Origin: Triglochin maritima
Taxonomy: Eukaryota > Streptophyta > Magnoliopsida > Alismatales > Juncaginaceae
DNA length: 64,000 bases
Assembly: GCA_963682175.1 (NCBI GenBank)
Contig: OY821793.1
Span: 29,836,391 to 29,900,390, forward strand
Direction of reading: 5' to 3'
The notes beneath the pieces are model-generated. The model ran no database searches. It was not told where the DNA came from and was given only the letters and a program-made list of their open reading frames with translations. Positions 12,401 to 25,487 of this stretch are shown piece after piece (positions within the stretch are counted from its first letter, which is position 1; each line of letters begins with the position of its first letter). Position numbers and translations under genes: made by a program.

Positions 12401-13911
12401 TTGTTGTGAAAAAGTTTATTTTGTATGAAACTTTTTTGAGCTTGCATTCTTGTTTTAACATGACCTTTAAACTTGTGCAGTATTATTCTTATCCTTCCTC
12501 TTTTGCTTTTGTAATGCATTCAGGAGACAAATATGAGATGGGTAAAATTACTCCAAGACCTCCTCCTGTCCAATATGGAAGACAAGGAAGGTATGGTGAT
12601 CGCAACAGAAACTACGATCGCCCAAGATATGACAGACCAAGAGACTCAATGCCGATGCAGCAGGGTTCTTATGATCGTCAGGGTCAACAAAACTTCAATC
12701 AAATGGGACCACAGCAGGGCGGTCCATCACAGGATAGATGGACCCCCATGCAAGGTGGAGGTCCGCAACAAGGATATGGTCATGGTGGGCAGCAAGGCAA
12801 TCCAAATCCTGGTTCTCAACTCCCAGCCCAGGGTTATGCACAGAATTTTGCCCCTCAGCAGGGTAATTATCCAACTGGAGTTGATGGACAAGGTTATGGG
12901 CCAGAGGGAGGTAATAACTTTTCTTATCAAGGGAAAAGGAGAGCTTCTCCTAATCAAGGATTTGGCTATGGACAGCAAGGAGGTTTTAGGGATGGTGGAT
13001 CATTTGGCGGCGGAGCTCCAGGTCAACAAGGTTTTTCACAGGGCCAAGGACAGCAAGGAGAATACAGGGGTGGTGAGTCATTTGGCAGATCACCACCAGG
13101 TCCCAATCCTGGTTACGATCAGTCCCGTTCTGGGCCAGGTGAATGGCAAAATTACCAACATGTGGAGAATACTGGTGCTCCACAAGATCAAAGGAACCCA
13201 CTTCCATCAGGATATATGAAAAATGATCAGGTAAATGAATGTTTGAAATCATTCTTGTTGGCTGTATCATATCCTGCTTCTTGCAAGTGTTATTATTATG
13301 GTTGGCCTTTTGATTGGGTGTACTTTATCATGTTTTTGGCTACTCTTTAATTAGGCAGTACATGGTCTTAACTCTTATACATGGAGGTTTAGATATTGTT
13401 ACATCCTTGCTTTGCATTTTATATGCAAGCCACAACGTGTCCTAATCTTTTAGTGTTCTATATAGGGTTTTTATTTGTTTTTCACGTATTGTTACATCCA
13501 TGTATTGCATTTATATATCTAGCCATACTGTGTGTTTAGAACTACCCCATACAATGGTCATAAGTTGATTGCAATTAATAAAATGTGTAAGAGTTTATAG
13601 TCTGTTTGAGTTTCCCAAATCTTCCCTGCCCATGTTTAAGAATTTGACCATGAAAACCCAATTAATGCTATTGCAAATGATCATTTCTTCCCATTAAATC
13701 AATTTTCTTTTCTTAGCCATACCAATCATTTTGAGCTGACCTTACATGTTTTATGCTGTTTTTCTACCTGTTGGCAATGGCATGAACTATCTGTCTGTTG
13801 TGCTTCATGTTCCACATCTGTCTATGAATCTCTTCTGCAGCAACCTTCTTCTGAACTATGTATATATGCGCTGCTAAATATTAGAATTTCATTTTGCAGG
13901 ATCGCCAGTAA
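9455..13911 (+). CDS. MORF1: MORF1-type multiple organellar RNA editing factor
   Basis: Five exons: 9455-9777, 12084-12181, 12264-12329, 12524-13230 and 13900-13911, all GT..AG, joining in frame to 401 aa. Residues 1 to about 50 are Arg/Ser/Pro/Leu-rich with few acids, as in a mitochondrial transit peptide. The MORF box follows (about 65-170): [61 protein letters not shown]. The rest is a long Gln/Gly/Pro/Arg-rich tail ending KNDQDRQ. MORF proteins bind PPR proteins and each other and are needed for C-to-U editing of organelle transcripts. The FEGCDYNHW and STTTYQGF signatures and the long tail match mitochondrial MORF1 better than plastid MORF2/9 or MORF8. Intron 1 (2,306 bp) holds a PIF/Harbinger element. 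The last coding exon is only 12 nt. A frame continuing past 13230 is intron read-through. Confidence 0.92.
10131..11665 (-). mobile_element. PIF/Harbinger transposon inserted in MORF1 intron 1
   Basis: The element is flanked by a perfect TTA target duplication (10128-10130 and 11666-11668), the PIF/Harbinger signature. The terminal inverted repeats are GAGCATCATTAACGG at the left and CCGTTAAGGGTGCTC at the right, followed inward by GGGCGCCCGGG-type sequence. It is 1,535 bp long with one decayed transposase on the minus strand. The second ORF usual for the superfamily (MYB/SANT-like) was not seen. It lies wholly within the intron, antisense to MORF1. Confidence 0.88.
10518..11605 (-). pseudogene. 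Decayed HARBI1-like PIF/Harbinger transposase
   Basis: Plant HARBI1/DDE_Tnp_4-type sequence starts at [10 protein letters not shown] and runs through [22 protein letters not shown] (first catalytic D), NDLNVL (second D), [13 protein letters not shown] and [13 protein letters not shown] (catalytic E), ending FGGNAS. The DDE residues are all still encoded. The usual N-terminal part before MRKHV is missing; the sequence runs straight into the terminal repeat. In-frame stops are at 11296 (TGA), 11125 (TGA), 10956 (TGA) and 10707 (TAG). One extra base lies in an A7 run at 11112-11118. It cannot make protein. Confidence 0.88.
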
Positions 13912-15353
13912 TAATTTGGCTATAGTGCGTATGAAAGAGATTCGACAGCTGAAGTATGAGAGAGCACATTCCCATTGAGTCATTTTCTACTGTCTATCGT
14001 ATTGTGCTGCTTGTTGTGGTGCGTATCATCAATATATGAAGTATATCCATGGTCATGTTGGAGAAAACCAAAACTGTGTAATTGTCTGTGTTTCAGACCT
14101 GTCATTGGAGGGATTTGTATTTTTCCCCCAGCTTTGTGGAACTTCAATGATCTAAAATTATCAATATTTGCTACAACAGTCTAAAAATATTATCTTCTGC
14201 TAACTTCAGGGGGTTTAATCTAATGTAACTGTTTATTAGACTTGCAATCTAAGATTCACTACTTGCAGGTATTTCCAAGCGTCATACATGCTTCCAACTG
14301 GCTAGAAGTTAACTCACCAGCATAAACATTTATAATAGCTTAGGCAACGCATGTCTAGACGTGGAAACATCTAGACGTAGTAAGGCAACACATTTTGTTA
14401 TTCTTATCGTTCACATCCACGGGACTGCTATCATAACGTAGTAATGGGGACAGGATCGAGCCAACATCCAACTGCCCACTCAATGGAATCGTACTTTTCC
14501 TTACTAACTAGATTTCCTCTAACAAATCCACCAAAACCAACAACCAAGGATAAGAATCTCTTATCCTCTTATCTCGAAGTTGCTTTGCGGGAATTAAAAC
14601 GTATATAACTCTTACAGCATGAAATTTTACAAAATTTATAAACTAAGCGATTAAACTTCTGCACTAATTTCTGGCTGACTAATAAGTAGGAGGTAAGATT
14701 TCTTAGACTAAATTTAAACTTGACTACAACTTCCTACAAATAATAAGGCACACGGTAGAAATCAACGTTCATTTCGAATCGTAAAATTAGCTTGCAATAG
14801 GGTTACAATTACGGAATTTTACAATTTCAACGATTTTCATTTTATGAGAAGCAAGTCTTCATAAAGCTAAACTTCAAGTTCGACTAAAACTTCCTCCAAA
14901 TGAATCCACAATGCTCAGGTGATTTTGCGGACTTTGGTATGGACTCTCGAGATTTGGTCCTCTGAAATGTTTGACCTTCTCGGCTTTTGAACTTCCAGAA
15001 TTGTCCTCATAATATCCGACCATCCGATATGAACTTTAGACACCATCCTTCGTGAAATACCATGTCAAATGCTGCTCAAATTTACACCAAACCAGAAATT
15101 CTTAAATTTAAGATTTATTTATTTATTGATAATTGGGTTAGTTATAAAAAAAAATTAATTTGATGGCGGTAGTTTTTGATGATGCTATTCCCCCTACTTT
15201 GGTGCATTCCGCGTGTCAACTTATTTTCTTCCTCTTTCCAACACAACACAAGCAAACACACACACTCTCTCTCTCTCTCTCTGCTTAAATATCTCACCTC
15301 CACCGTCTGGAATTGGGAACAAAAGAGAGGAAGAATCTGAGTTGGATTTTCCG
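13912..15353. other. MORF1 3' flank and RABC2 promoter/5' leader
   Basis: The first few hundred bases are probably MORF1 3' untranslated region. No gene is supported in the rest. A (CT)n tract at about 15262-15282, then a short leader, precedes the Rab start codon; pyrimidine tracts like this are common in plant 5' leaders. Confidence 0.5.
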
Positions 15354-18300
15354 ATGAAGCAAAGCACCGGCGGCAACAGCTACGATTGCTCGTTCAAGAT
15401 CCTCCTCATCGGCGACTCCGGCGTCGGCAAGAGCAGTCTTCTCCTCAGCTTCATCTCCTCCGCCGCCGACGACCTCTCCCCCACCATAGGTACGCCTTCC
15501 GGCGTTCGATTTTCGGTTGGGACCGGGTCCCGGATTTGGGGAAATCGTGGTGGAACTGGAAGTTGTGTGCCTTTAGTTCGAATGTGATTCGCATTTGATA
15601 GTTTCCGATTGCTCGAGATTTTGTCTGATTGTCGGATTTTAGGGGTGTAGACGGATCGGATACGGAACCTATAAGATATAGAAATGGATGTAGATATGAA
15701 GAGCACATATGTGTATGATGTATCCTTTAGGATGGGAAAATGTGCCAATGGATAAACCAAATGTGTGTACGTTGAAGATGAATGGATGTAATTATGAGAC
15801 ATTTAGAGTTTTAGTTGCTAATTTTGGTTTTGTTGTATGTCTGAATTAATAATTTAGAAGTATGATGTGGTAAAGCCTTGAATAGGAGCTTCAAACCAGT
15901 AAGGTGTGATTTATATTTGTAGTGTATTTTTGGAAAAGAAACTAGATTAGTTTTGCAGTGTATGTATATGTGTTTTTATCAGCACGAACGTATCCATCGA
16001 AATTCGAGATCCAATATTTGCATTGAAGGACTTAAGATCAATAGTTGTATCTATGCTCTACCTTCTCAAATAAAGAAAATTAATATCCATATTCTTAGGA
16101 TACAGATATCGATAGTTTATATGGCTTCAACAAGAAAATAATTAGAACGTGTAGGACATCTTCAGCTTAAGAATGTATTAGACCTAGTTCTTTGTTAGGC
16201 ACGATTGGTTCATGCCATCGTAAATGTTTGGATCATGTTTAGGAGGTATACAATGGTACATGAGAATATTGACACATCAAACATTGATTGTTCTCATAAA
16301 TATTTTGTATGATTATGTCCTTTGCTTTGTAATTACCCGGTTATGAATTTTTAGCTGAGCACCTAGAGAATCAACAATTAAGAGTGCTTGTTATGTTTCT
16401 ATATTGACTTTGGTTATCCTTACAATATCGATTTCCTTAGTCATCTCTTGATATCCAGCTACAACTATATAACTGGTTATTTACCTTACGAAGTTTGAAG
16501 CAAAGAATTGCCAAAGAAAATCCCAAGGAAAACATAAACAGCAGTACATTATGAATAAATGAGAATAATCACTAAAATGATTGGTCTGATGTGCTGAACC
16601 ATTGCCTCGTCTGGTCATTTGCGGTGACTTGTCGAGATATCTTGGTAGTTTTGCGTTTTGTGTATATTAGATGAGTGGGGTTATAGATTTATCTTTACTG
16701 CTGAATTCTGACTGAAATCACTACTTATCAGTTATCATACTCTAGTTGTAGTAAAAATACTATGAACTTATAATACATGTTTAATAAACCCTTGTTTCAG
16801 TTATTTGTTTACTCCATTGATATTTCTTCACCAATTTCTATTTCTTTCTAAATTGCATTGAGTTGTTTTTATCAACTTTATGCAGGTGTTGATTTCAAGA
16901 TCAAGCATCTTATGATTGGTGAAAAGAAATTGAAACTAACTATCTGGGATACTGGTATATAGCTCTTCTGCTGATTCACAAAAACACTTACGTTTTGCTG
17001 TGTCTTATGTGTTTGAATATTTCCTGATGGCATGTTTCTTTATTCAATATCAAGATATTAAGTTCTTGATTTAGTTCTATCTCAGCTATTAACACAGCAT
17101 TTCATGTCTTATTGAATGTTTGAATCATCTGAAAGCATAACTTGTTATACTTGCAACCAAGTTAATACATGTCAGATTTTTTCTTGAAATGAATAGCTTA
17201 CCCAGCCTCGTACAGAGAACTCATATCCATCATACATAAAGATTTTGTTTGTGGATGTTGAATTAAATATTTTGATTCAAATACTACATCATGGGTTTTG
17301 CATCATTGTTAGTAGACTATTGTTCTCATTTCTTTTTCCCATTCTTACAGTTCTAGATTTCATTGCTGCCTTCATAACAATTTGTGTTGTCTACTCTTCA
17401 TTATCACCTTCTTAAATCTTCTGCGCTCATCCTTCGAAGAACTGCACTTTCATTCAAAACACAATATTTCAGCGACGGTTCTTAGTCTTGCATTGACATT
17501 CCGCACGTATGTAATGTAATCGTATTTTAAAGTTACATTTTCTACATTTGCAGCTGGGCAGGAGAGATTTAGGACGTTAACTAGTTCCTACTACCGCAAT
17601 GCTCATGGAATCATTCTTGGTATGAAGGCTTACTTATAACAAAACTTATAATTTAGTTATCACATTTATTGTCAGTCTAGTACCATCACTTCTGTTTTCT
17701 GCTTTTGATTTGAAGTTAATATACAATATTTAGAGGGTGTGACAAGTGAAAATTAAGTACTTATCAAAGAAATTAAGTTATTCTATGTTGTGGTAACTAT
17801 ATGATCTGGTACACTACAATAGTCATTTTTGTTAAGTAATTTCATGAATTTTAAAAATGACAGAAATTTAGGTACTGATGTTATGATGGGGCCTAAGATA
17901 GGTATTTAGTTAGGTCTATCACTCTCTATATGTTATTAATTAAATTGGTAATTTTCTTTTTTAAGCTTACAGGCTTACTGGGAAGAAAAATGTCTAAAAA
18001 CCCAATATCTGTTTTTTCCTAGGTTTTCATTTTTTTCATGTGGATCTTTTAGAATAAAATTAGAGTTTGCCAACTCAGAGTCAATGATAAAAAATACCAA
18101 AATACATATTTTCAATGAAAATTTATTCAGAAATATCTAGTGATAGCTAAACTCTTTGCTTCTGGACATCCTTGAATTCTGTAATATGTTCTATATTATG
18201 TCTTCTTATTTATAACAATATGCCTACATATTTTGTGCACAACATGAATATACATTGGCTATTTAGATTTTAGATGGATGCAGTCCTTGAACAATTTGTT

Positions 18301-21300
18301 TTTTTCCTGTAGTTTACGACGTAACAAAAAGAGAAACATTTACAAACTTGTCCGATGTATGGGCAAAGGAATTAGAGTTGTATTCTACGAATGAAGACTG
18401 TATCAAAATGCTTGTAGGGAATAAAGTTGACTAGGTATGACAACACTCCATTTCTTTTGTGAGACAAACTTTGAGGTTTACCATGATTCAAGAATCTAGA
18501 TAAAGTGCATTGATATACATTTGTGTCATTTGATCTACCCAACATCCTTTTTCACCTTTAGATGCCTGGTAAACTAGAGACTGTTTTAGCATCATAGCAT
18601 GTCAAATTAGAGAGGTTGGATGAGATGACCTAACAAGTCCAACATTTTTATATTTATTGAAATTTATATTCATACAAAGAAAGCAACCAGTTTAGTACTC
18701 TTGGTGTTTCTCAATTGTTAAAGGCTTTGTTGTTGTTGTTGGTGGTGGTGTTTCTCAATAGTTGAGAGACAAAATCATTATCCAAGCTCCAGTTGATACT
18801 AAAAAACTCACAGTCCATCTGAATATCTGAAAATTGCATGTTGTTATTGCTTTTTATAAAAGCATGCCCATCTGAATATCTGAATATAAGACTGCATTTG
18901 AACTTGCTTTCTCTCTTATCAATTTGGTAAAACAAATTCCATTATCTACCTATAGTACTCTGTTACTTCCATTTCAATCTCGTTGGATGTTAAGTATATT
19001 TTTATGTAGGATTTCATGTTTAATTACACATATATATTTTCGAAATTTTTATGTATAATAAGGATCAATTACAATTTTCTACGATTTATTTCATACATGT
19101 ATAAGTTTGTTTTAATAACTAGTTTCAAAAACTTATTAAAACAAAAACAAGGGACTCCGAAATTCATACCTAGAAGTTCTTTAAAACTTCTTGATGATCC
19201 GGAGATGCTGAGGAAGACGATCGTCGCTTCCCGTTGCGCCGGATGCCTCCGAGTGTTCACCGAAACCCTAAACAAGGTTGGAGAGAAAGGAGCTAGCCAA
19301 TCAATCTCCAAGCTAGCTTAGAATCTAGCTACAAACCCCTTCCTTAATCTCTGAGATTTCTCCTTCCAAAGACTTAGAAAACTAAGAGAATTTTTGTGAT
19401 TTTTTGTGGTGAATTATGAGAGAAAATATTTAGCAAAACTTCTAACATAATTAATGAGAATAATGACCTATTTATAAGCTCCAATCTTATTCTCAATCAT
19501 GGCTATTCTTAAGCCATGTTTTCTTGACATTTTCTCTCACAAACTAATTCCATAATGCATTCAATGCATCCACAAAACGTTTGACCAAGTTTGGAGCTAA
19601 TCCAATCATTGATCAAATTAATCTCTTATTTATCAAAGACAGAAAATCCTTCGCAGTTCGGTTTACCGAGTTACACTCGGTTAACCGAATATATCACGAT
19701 TGTTTTACCGAGTATTGGACGGATGACCGATTCTTAAGGTGAAAAATTCTCCTTAACCGATCGGACGAATTCTCGTCTAAGACCGAGTGCTATTCGGTTA
19801 GCCGAAAATATTGGAACTGGACATTGTTCGGTCGACCGTTTCTGGTTCAGTACACCGTACCAGAGTTCCAGACACTTTGGTCAAGTTCGGTCAATCAACT
19901 TGACCATCCGTTCCACGTTCGGTTGACCGATCCACGGATACTTCGGTCGACCGAACCTTAACGGATTACCGAACTTATACCCGATTTTGCATTTTCAAAT
20001 TTTGGATTTATTTCCAACAAAATTTGAACTTTACGGGTTTTAGCAAATTCACAACTTATGCAATATATTATCCTATGCAATAATAAATTATTGCACCCCA
20101 TAATATATGCATCTCATATGAATTTATTAGGATTCTAAGTATGTTATATACAACATAATTGATTTTACTTGTTCACCACATGTGTCATATTTTCTATAAG
20201 AAACCCGACATATCATATGAACAAAAAATCAAACTTCTTGTTTCCCAGTTTTTGCGGTGTGACCTATAGGAGGATTTAGACTAAGTTGACAGTGATATTA
20301 AGAGCTTAATATCACAAGCTATAAGCGGTATCTTGCTACACATTATAGCTACCAATTAGTTAGATGTATTAATTCCACTCGAACCAAAACCCGATCCATT
20401 TAGTGATGAAGTGCACCACTTGTGTCCGTCCCTTGCCTCATGATATTAAGAATACACACAAAGTAGTATTGTGTCATCTTTGTGTTAGTATTTATTTCTT
20501 GATCTCTTTAAGAAAATTATAAATATGTGACTTAACTCAAATCACATTGTGCACATTATAACTTTACTTTATGAAGGGGCCCACTAATATCATCACTCAA
20601 TTAAGAGGGACAATGATAATCTTTTGACTAACTATCTTCTCCAACAAAAGTCATACTTAACCAACTAATGTCTTTGCACTACTCTCATTGATAGCTTAAG
20701 ACACTAGTCTAATTAAGTATTTCTTAAGTGATCGGATATAAGTTTCATATCAAAGGACCAAAGACACAGTAAAACATTAATGACACAGAAACACATTTCT
20801 ATAATATTTTACTTATTAGGTCATTCAATATACAAAAGTAATATTTTCCTCTTTTGTGAACTCGTGTTGTCACTCACTTGTAGAGCTACAATGATCTATG
20901 AGCAACACGACAATCTTAACTCGGTAATTAATGTCCCATGTTAATTAGCATAATTGCGAATATCTTTTGGTTTATGTAAATCAATATCTTTTAGAGCTCT
21001 ACGGTTAAGGACCAAGAGCCTCTTCCTTAACACTTCTAAAAGACGAATAACATAAACAAGGAACAAAATGATTTCTCATTCAATTCATAATAATTGACAT
21101 TTAAAAGTAAAACTTTTAAAATACATTTCCTTCATTTTATTCATAGTTCTAATGAAGCTTCAAGATATTGAAAATAGAAACCGGTCCTTAAAGCTATAAA
21201 ATTTCACCATATGTTGACAGGAAAGTGAAAGGACGGTGACAAGAGAAGAAGGCTTGTCTCTTGCTCAAGAAGTTGGATGCATGTTCTACGAGTGTAGCGC

Positions 21301-22117
21301 AAAAACACGTGAAAATGTGGAGACATGCTTTGTTGAGCTTGCTTCAAAGGTATATAATATTTCATACATTTATTATGATTCTATGGAATGTTTCCCATAA
21401 TCTTTAAACATTTAAATCATCATATTTCCTAGATTTTATCACACTGATATCCTACTTTTTATCTGTAGATAGCAATAAAAGAGAGAGAAAGAAAACATTT
21501 TTTTTTCTTATAATCCGACCATAGCTTGGTTGGTATAGTGGAGGAAACTAATTGGTACATGTTACCTTTTCAGCGTCACTTGATATTTCTTGCATTTTCG
21601 TAGCCTTGAAAATTAGGCATGTGTACGACCTAACAAGTAACAACTTAGTGTTGGTGATTATGGTTCGCAATTCCCACCATCTTGCAAAAGGAATACTATC
21701 CAGAGTTGATAACAATGAATGTTTTGTTTGTCTTCTATTTATAAAAATTAACAACTTATACGAGCATTCTCAAGTACTTAGTGAATTCAAAGTCTCAATG
21801 GTGATCAGCTATTTTTCCCCATGATAGTTTGATATATATGTATCATTAAGCAAGCCTCTTTGTTTATCGGCAACTGACTCCCACTTTGATCAAGAATTGG
21901 GGATGGATTTTTTAAATAAGCGTCAGTTTACGATGGATTATAATTATATTCAGAATTTGGCTTCTTTCTCTGCCTAATGAAGTCTACAATTGATGGCATT
22001 TTACAGATTCTGGATGTTCCCCGCCTTTTGGAGGAAGGATCCACAGTTGTGAAGAGGACTGTACTTAGGCCGAAACCTGAATCTCGTGCAACCCCAGAAG
22101 GTGGCTGTTGCTTTTGA
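15354..22117 (+). CDS. RABC2/Rab18-type small GTPase with an in-frame stop codon (possible pseudogene)
   Basis: Six exons join in phase: 15354-15489, 16886-16954, 17554-17619, 18313-18434, 21221-21349 and 22007-22117, 211 codons including the final stop. Motifs in order: P-loop GDSGVGKSS, switch [23 protein letters not shown] (G3), GNKVD (G4), ECSAKT (G5), and a C-terminal CCF suited to geranylgeranylation. The RabC-typical [26 protein letters not shown] and [11 protein letters not shown] place it in the RABC2/Rab18 group, whose members act in membrane trafficking. The last codon of exon 4 (18432-18434), immediately after GNKVD, is TAG where the family has Lys or Arg. Translation would stop at 130 aa, losing G5 and the lipid anchor. 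All other splice sites and reading frame are intact, so decay is very recent, or this is a sequencing error, or the site is bypassed. Confidence 0.88.
18960..21200 (-). mobile_element. Retroelement-like insertion in intron 5 of the RABC2 gene (limits approximate)
   Basis: Intron 5 is 2.8 kb, far longer than the other introns. Read on the minus strand it shows LTR-like organisation: a segment full of GGTCGACC/GGTTGACCG variants (19660-19970), a TATA-like TTATAAATAGG near 19480, and a GC-richer leader-like block (19180-19330). TGTTAAG at 18988 could be one terminus. I did not find paired LTRs, a target duplication, or recognisable gag/pol, so it may be a solo LTR or non-autonomous element. Confidence 0.45.
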
Positions 22118-23329
22118 CAACCCTAATCCAAGAAACAGAGGAATTGATTAGCTTGTGGATGACCCCGTCGTTTACCCTCGTCGTTGTCTAGAAGATTATA
22201 TACTGGAATTCAAAAGGCCTTCACGAAGATCAGTGTAAGCAAAGGAGATTTAGATTGTTAGATTAGTTTGTGTTGTCGTGAACATCAATACCACAACACA
22301 GCTAACTTGGGAGTCGAAGAAGTGGAAATGGTGAGTTTCAGATGAATTACATATCCACATTGTACGTATATCATTATAAATATCCGAGTGTAAATTTGTT
22401 GTATCGTTTCATCAATTGCTCCTGAAAGTATAGCACTATAGTGATTGTATATTTGGGAACAAAATGAACACCAACAATTCATAGAAATAATTCTTGAACA
22501 TTCAATCTCATTATGTCGAATCTCGTAGCATCCTATTCAATCTTACGAAAAGCTGAACCCAAAAAATGCAAGTCCAAATTAGTTTCTTGTCTACAGAGCA
22601 CTAATACTAAATCTCCCATCAACTTTGAGACGGCCGGCCCATTTTTTATACGGTTTTCTGCTTTCTTGCTTTCTTTGATTTAACTAATAAAGTCCTCAAA
22701 TTTAAGACTACGTGCAAATTATGACTCCCTACATTCAACAAGCTAAAATTAAAAAACTTTCAAACAACCCAGCTAAAGTAATTAGATGGACGTGCATCCG
22801 TTGCGTACAATTTATAAGTTAATTTAAATGTAACTCTATAATTGGTATCATGGGCATTGTTGTTGATATTATTGCTTATCCCTAATTATCTTTCAAAATC
22901 AATTTAGTACCCTGAACTCCGAAAATTAATTAACTTGATATGCTGGATTATTTGTTATTAACTGTGAAAGTAGTATGGTTTACTTATGTGCCACTAAAAA
23001 CCACTTATTTTACCCTTATGTCACCTTTTGTTTTGACATTTATTTTCACGACACTACAGAGCCCACATGTTAGGTGTTCCTCGTGTGTAACAATATATGA
23101 AATATTTTCGTCCGTTCTTTAGAGAACATTAGAATAATAACCCTCAAATATTACACGAAGTGACATCAATTCACCCGCGTTGATAATTTGATATTTAAAC
23201 TTGAAATGAAAAATTAAACCAGAGAAACAGAATATAAGTATACACGTAGAAAATTAGAAAATTCAGAAGTTTTTTTTTGCAGAAGCCCGTTTTTTTATTA
23301 AAAATACTTGAATTTATACGGTGTGTCAT
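22118..23329. other. RABC2 3' flank and intergenic DNA
   Basis: Probable 3' untranslated region to about 22500, then AT-rich sequence. The short open frames are not protein-like and no repeat was recognised. Confidence 0.5.
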
Positions 23330-24080
23330 TTCAAATTATTTTAGGTTCTGTTGCAAGATTTCGGTGGTGACGATGTGGATTACAGTAAGTTTTTTTGTAA
23401 GTCATGAAGTATTTCCAACATGTAAGGACACTATAAAATCGGTGAAATAAATTATCATCGGAATCAGATTTTTTTGGTGGTATCCTCCTATAAACCACAA
23501 TGAGATTGGTCAGACAAATTGTTATCTGAGATGTGGATACCGTAGTATGGAAGAACACGAAAAGAAATAGTTGCGGATGTCTTTTTTGATAAAAGTGATC
23601 GAGCGACTTAAACATGATTGATGGTTTGTAGTTACTGATAGTTCAAATGGTCAGCACAACCACATCATTGTTTTTTATCCAGACGGGCGCTGACGGATCA
23701 ACGGTCTTAGTCCTAGGGCTAAGAAAATTGTCCGTGATATGACTGTGGCACAAGCGAAACTCCGTAACATCTTGTTGGCCGTAAATGAGAAATTCCCGGA
23801 AGACAATCCAAATCAGAGGCACATTTATAATTGTAGAGATTACATGAGGAATGTGAACTCTGAAGGCAGGAACCCTGCCCAGCAGTTTCTGCATCATGTA
23901 GTGCAGTATCAGTACTTGCATTAGATTATGGCCGATGAAAAAACTAATGTTGTCACTCACGCATTCTTGGCACCTTCGATGCCTGAGCACCGACCATACG
24001 ACGCTCAACAAGAATGCGAAGGATGTAGACCACGTCATGCAACATGATCGTCATCTCTCTAAAAGGCAGGTGAAAAGAGA
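23330..24080 (+). pseudogene. MULE/FAR1-type transposase N-terminal remnant
   Basis: Plus-strand reading with one or two frameshifts gives a FAR1/WRKY-GCM-like zinc finger (CGC, then WFVVTDSSNGQHNH). Next come SPRAKKIVRDMTVAQAKLRNIL, IYNCRDYMRN, a QQFLHHVVQYQYLH segment and ADEKTNVVTHAFLAPSMPEH. This order matches Mutator-like transposases and FAR1-derived proteins just before the catalytic domain. Stops interrupt it: TGA in the GR-RING stretch and TAG at the Trp position after YQYLH. The catalytic DDE core is absent. Sequence to 24530 may be degenerate C-terminal material but is not convincing. Confidence 0.6.
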
Positions 24081-25302
24081 TCGTGTCAGGTTGTCACCGC
24101 TCCATAAACGCAGATATCAACGACATGTCAATGTGAGTGAACATGCTCCAAGGCAAGTGACATAATTTACTAGCAGCAATGGTCTTCGTGATATCAGAAC
24201 TCAAAACCGACCGCAAACTCTGCAGTGTAGTACAAGCTCTGTTTCGATTATGACACTTAAGAACCATCATCAATCATCTCCTTTTTGTGAGTTCGGGCAT
24301 CTACAGTGCACGAACTGATATCGTCACTCACAAACTTACCATCTCTGCCCTTCCGAACTATATACTCAACTGCAGAAGAACTACTACGTTGCCCCGTCCT
24401 CTACCATACTCCTCCCGTTCCAACCCCAACCCATATCACCCCTCATCGTCGAAAACGTCCTCATCATCAAACGGGTCATTACGTGTCTGATGATGACATG
24501 AATTCTCCTTCTCCCTCCTAACCGAAGCAGATATACCACGAGTACATGGATGACGAAGACATGGATCCTCTTCGTAAGGTCTCACAGAGTGAAATGATAT
24601 TGTTTTTCCTATTTCTCCACGGTGACTCGATGATTATTAATTATATTTTAGAAATAAAATTTCGTTAAATGAAATTAAGTTACTAAATTTACAAAATTAC
24701 TAATTAATTAAAAAAATTAAAAACTTTTAATTCAATGTTGGGAGGTAGAAAAACTTTTAATTACTAATTAACTTTTTTTAGAGGTAGAAATTTATGGTAA
24801 TCTAATCTAACGGTGCGTCCGTCGATGTCTTTTCTGCTCTCCAATATATTTTTTTGGTAGTTGAAATTTGATGTTGAGAGGAAAATGAATAGAGAGTGGT
24901 GGTGGGAAAGTGGAATGAATGTAGGAAATAAATAGAAATGAGAGAATGATAAAATAATAATTGATACAGACAATGTTTAGCAGTTCACTACTTCAATGAA
25001 TAAAATATCTACGCCCAAGATTTATTTCAAATTGACATCATTTGATGTTATATAAATTATCTTCAAACTTTTTGAATTTTGACATGGTGTTACAAGCAAG
25101 ATTTAGCATTTCGATTTTTGGTTAGAAGTTTAAATATCAAAATATAAACTTTTCAAGAACATTGGATTATACCTCGTAATATATTTGTAGATGGCAGTTT
25201 TTGTAACCAAGGTCAATTGATACCCCAATTGGATCACCATCACCACCAACAGTTTGGTGAGCAATACCAATTTATTGTTGGAAAATGTTTTATGAACGCA
25301 GC
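24081..25302. other. Intergenic, AT-rich, no supported gene
   Basis: Short frames at 24287-24521 have Pro/Thr/Ser-rich translations that resemble nothing certain. The stretch 24600-25200 is more than 70 percent A+T by eye, with no repeat or coding signal. Confidence 0.5.
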
Positions 25303-25487
25303 GCGTCACGGACGTGCTCTACGTGGACATCCATGTCAGTCCTTATGTGGCCAAAACATGAATATTTTTTTGTTTTTTCTAACTGATGTCCACTCAAATC
25401 ACATTAAATGCGTTTCAACTCAGCACGTTCTCTCTCTCCACCCAAATACAAATATGATGACACTCTTTCTTTCTTCTTCATTCTTTC

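Noticed and set aside
13231..13350. Extension of MORF1 exon 4 to a stop at 13350
   Set aside because: A GTAAAT donor at 13231 and a TTTTGCAG acceptor at 13899 give a clean short last exon; the extension is hydrophobic and unlike MORF tails.
21510..21560. tRNA or SINE A-box-like TAGCTTGGTTGGTATAGTGG in RABC2 intron 5-exon 6 region
   Set aside because: No matching B-box, cloverleaf or tail was found downstream.
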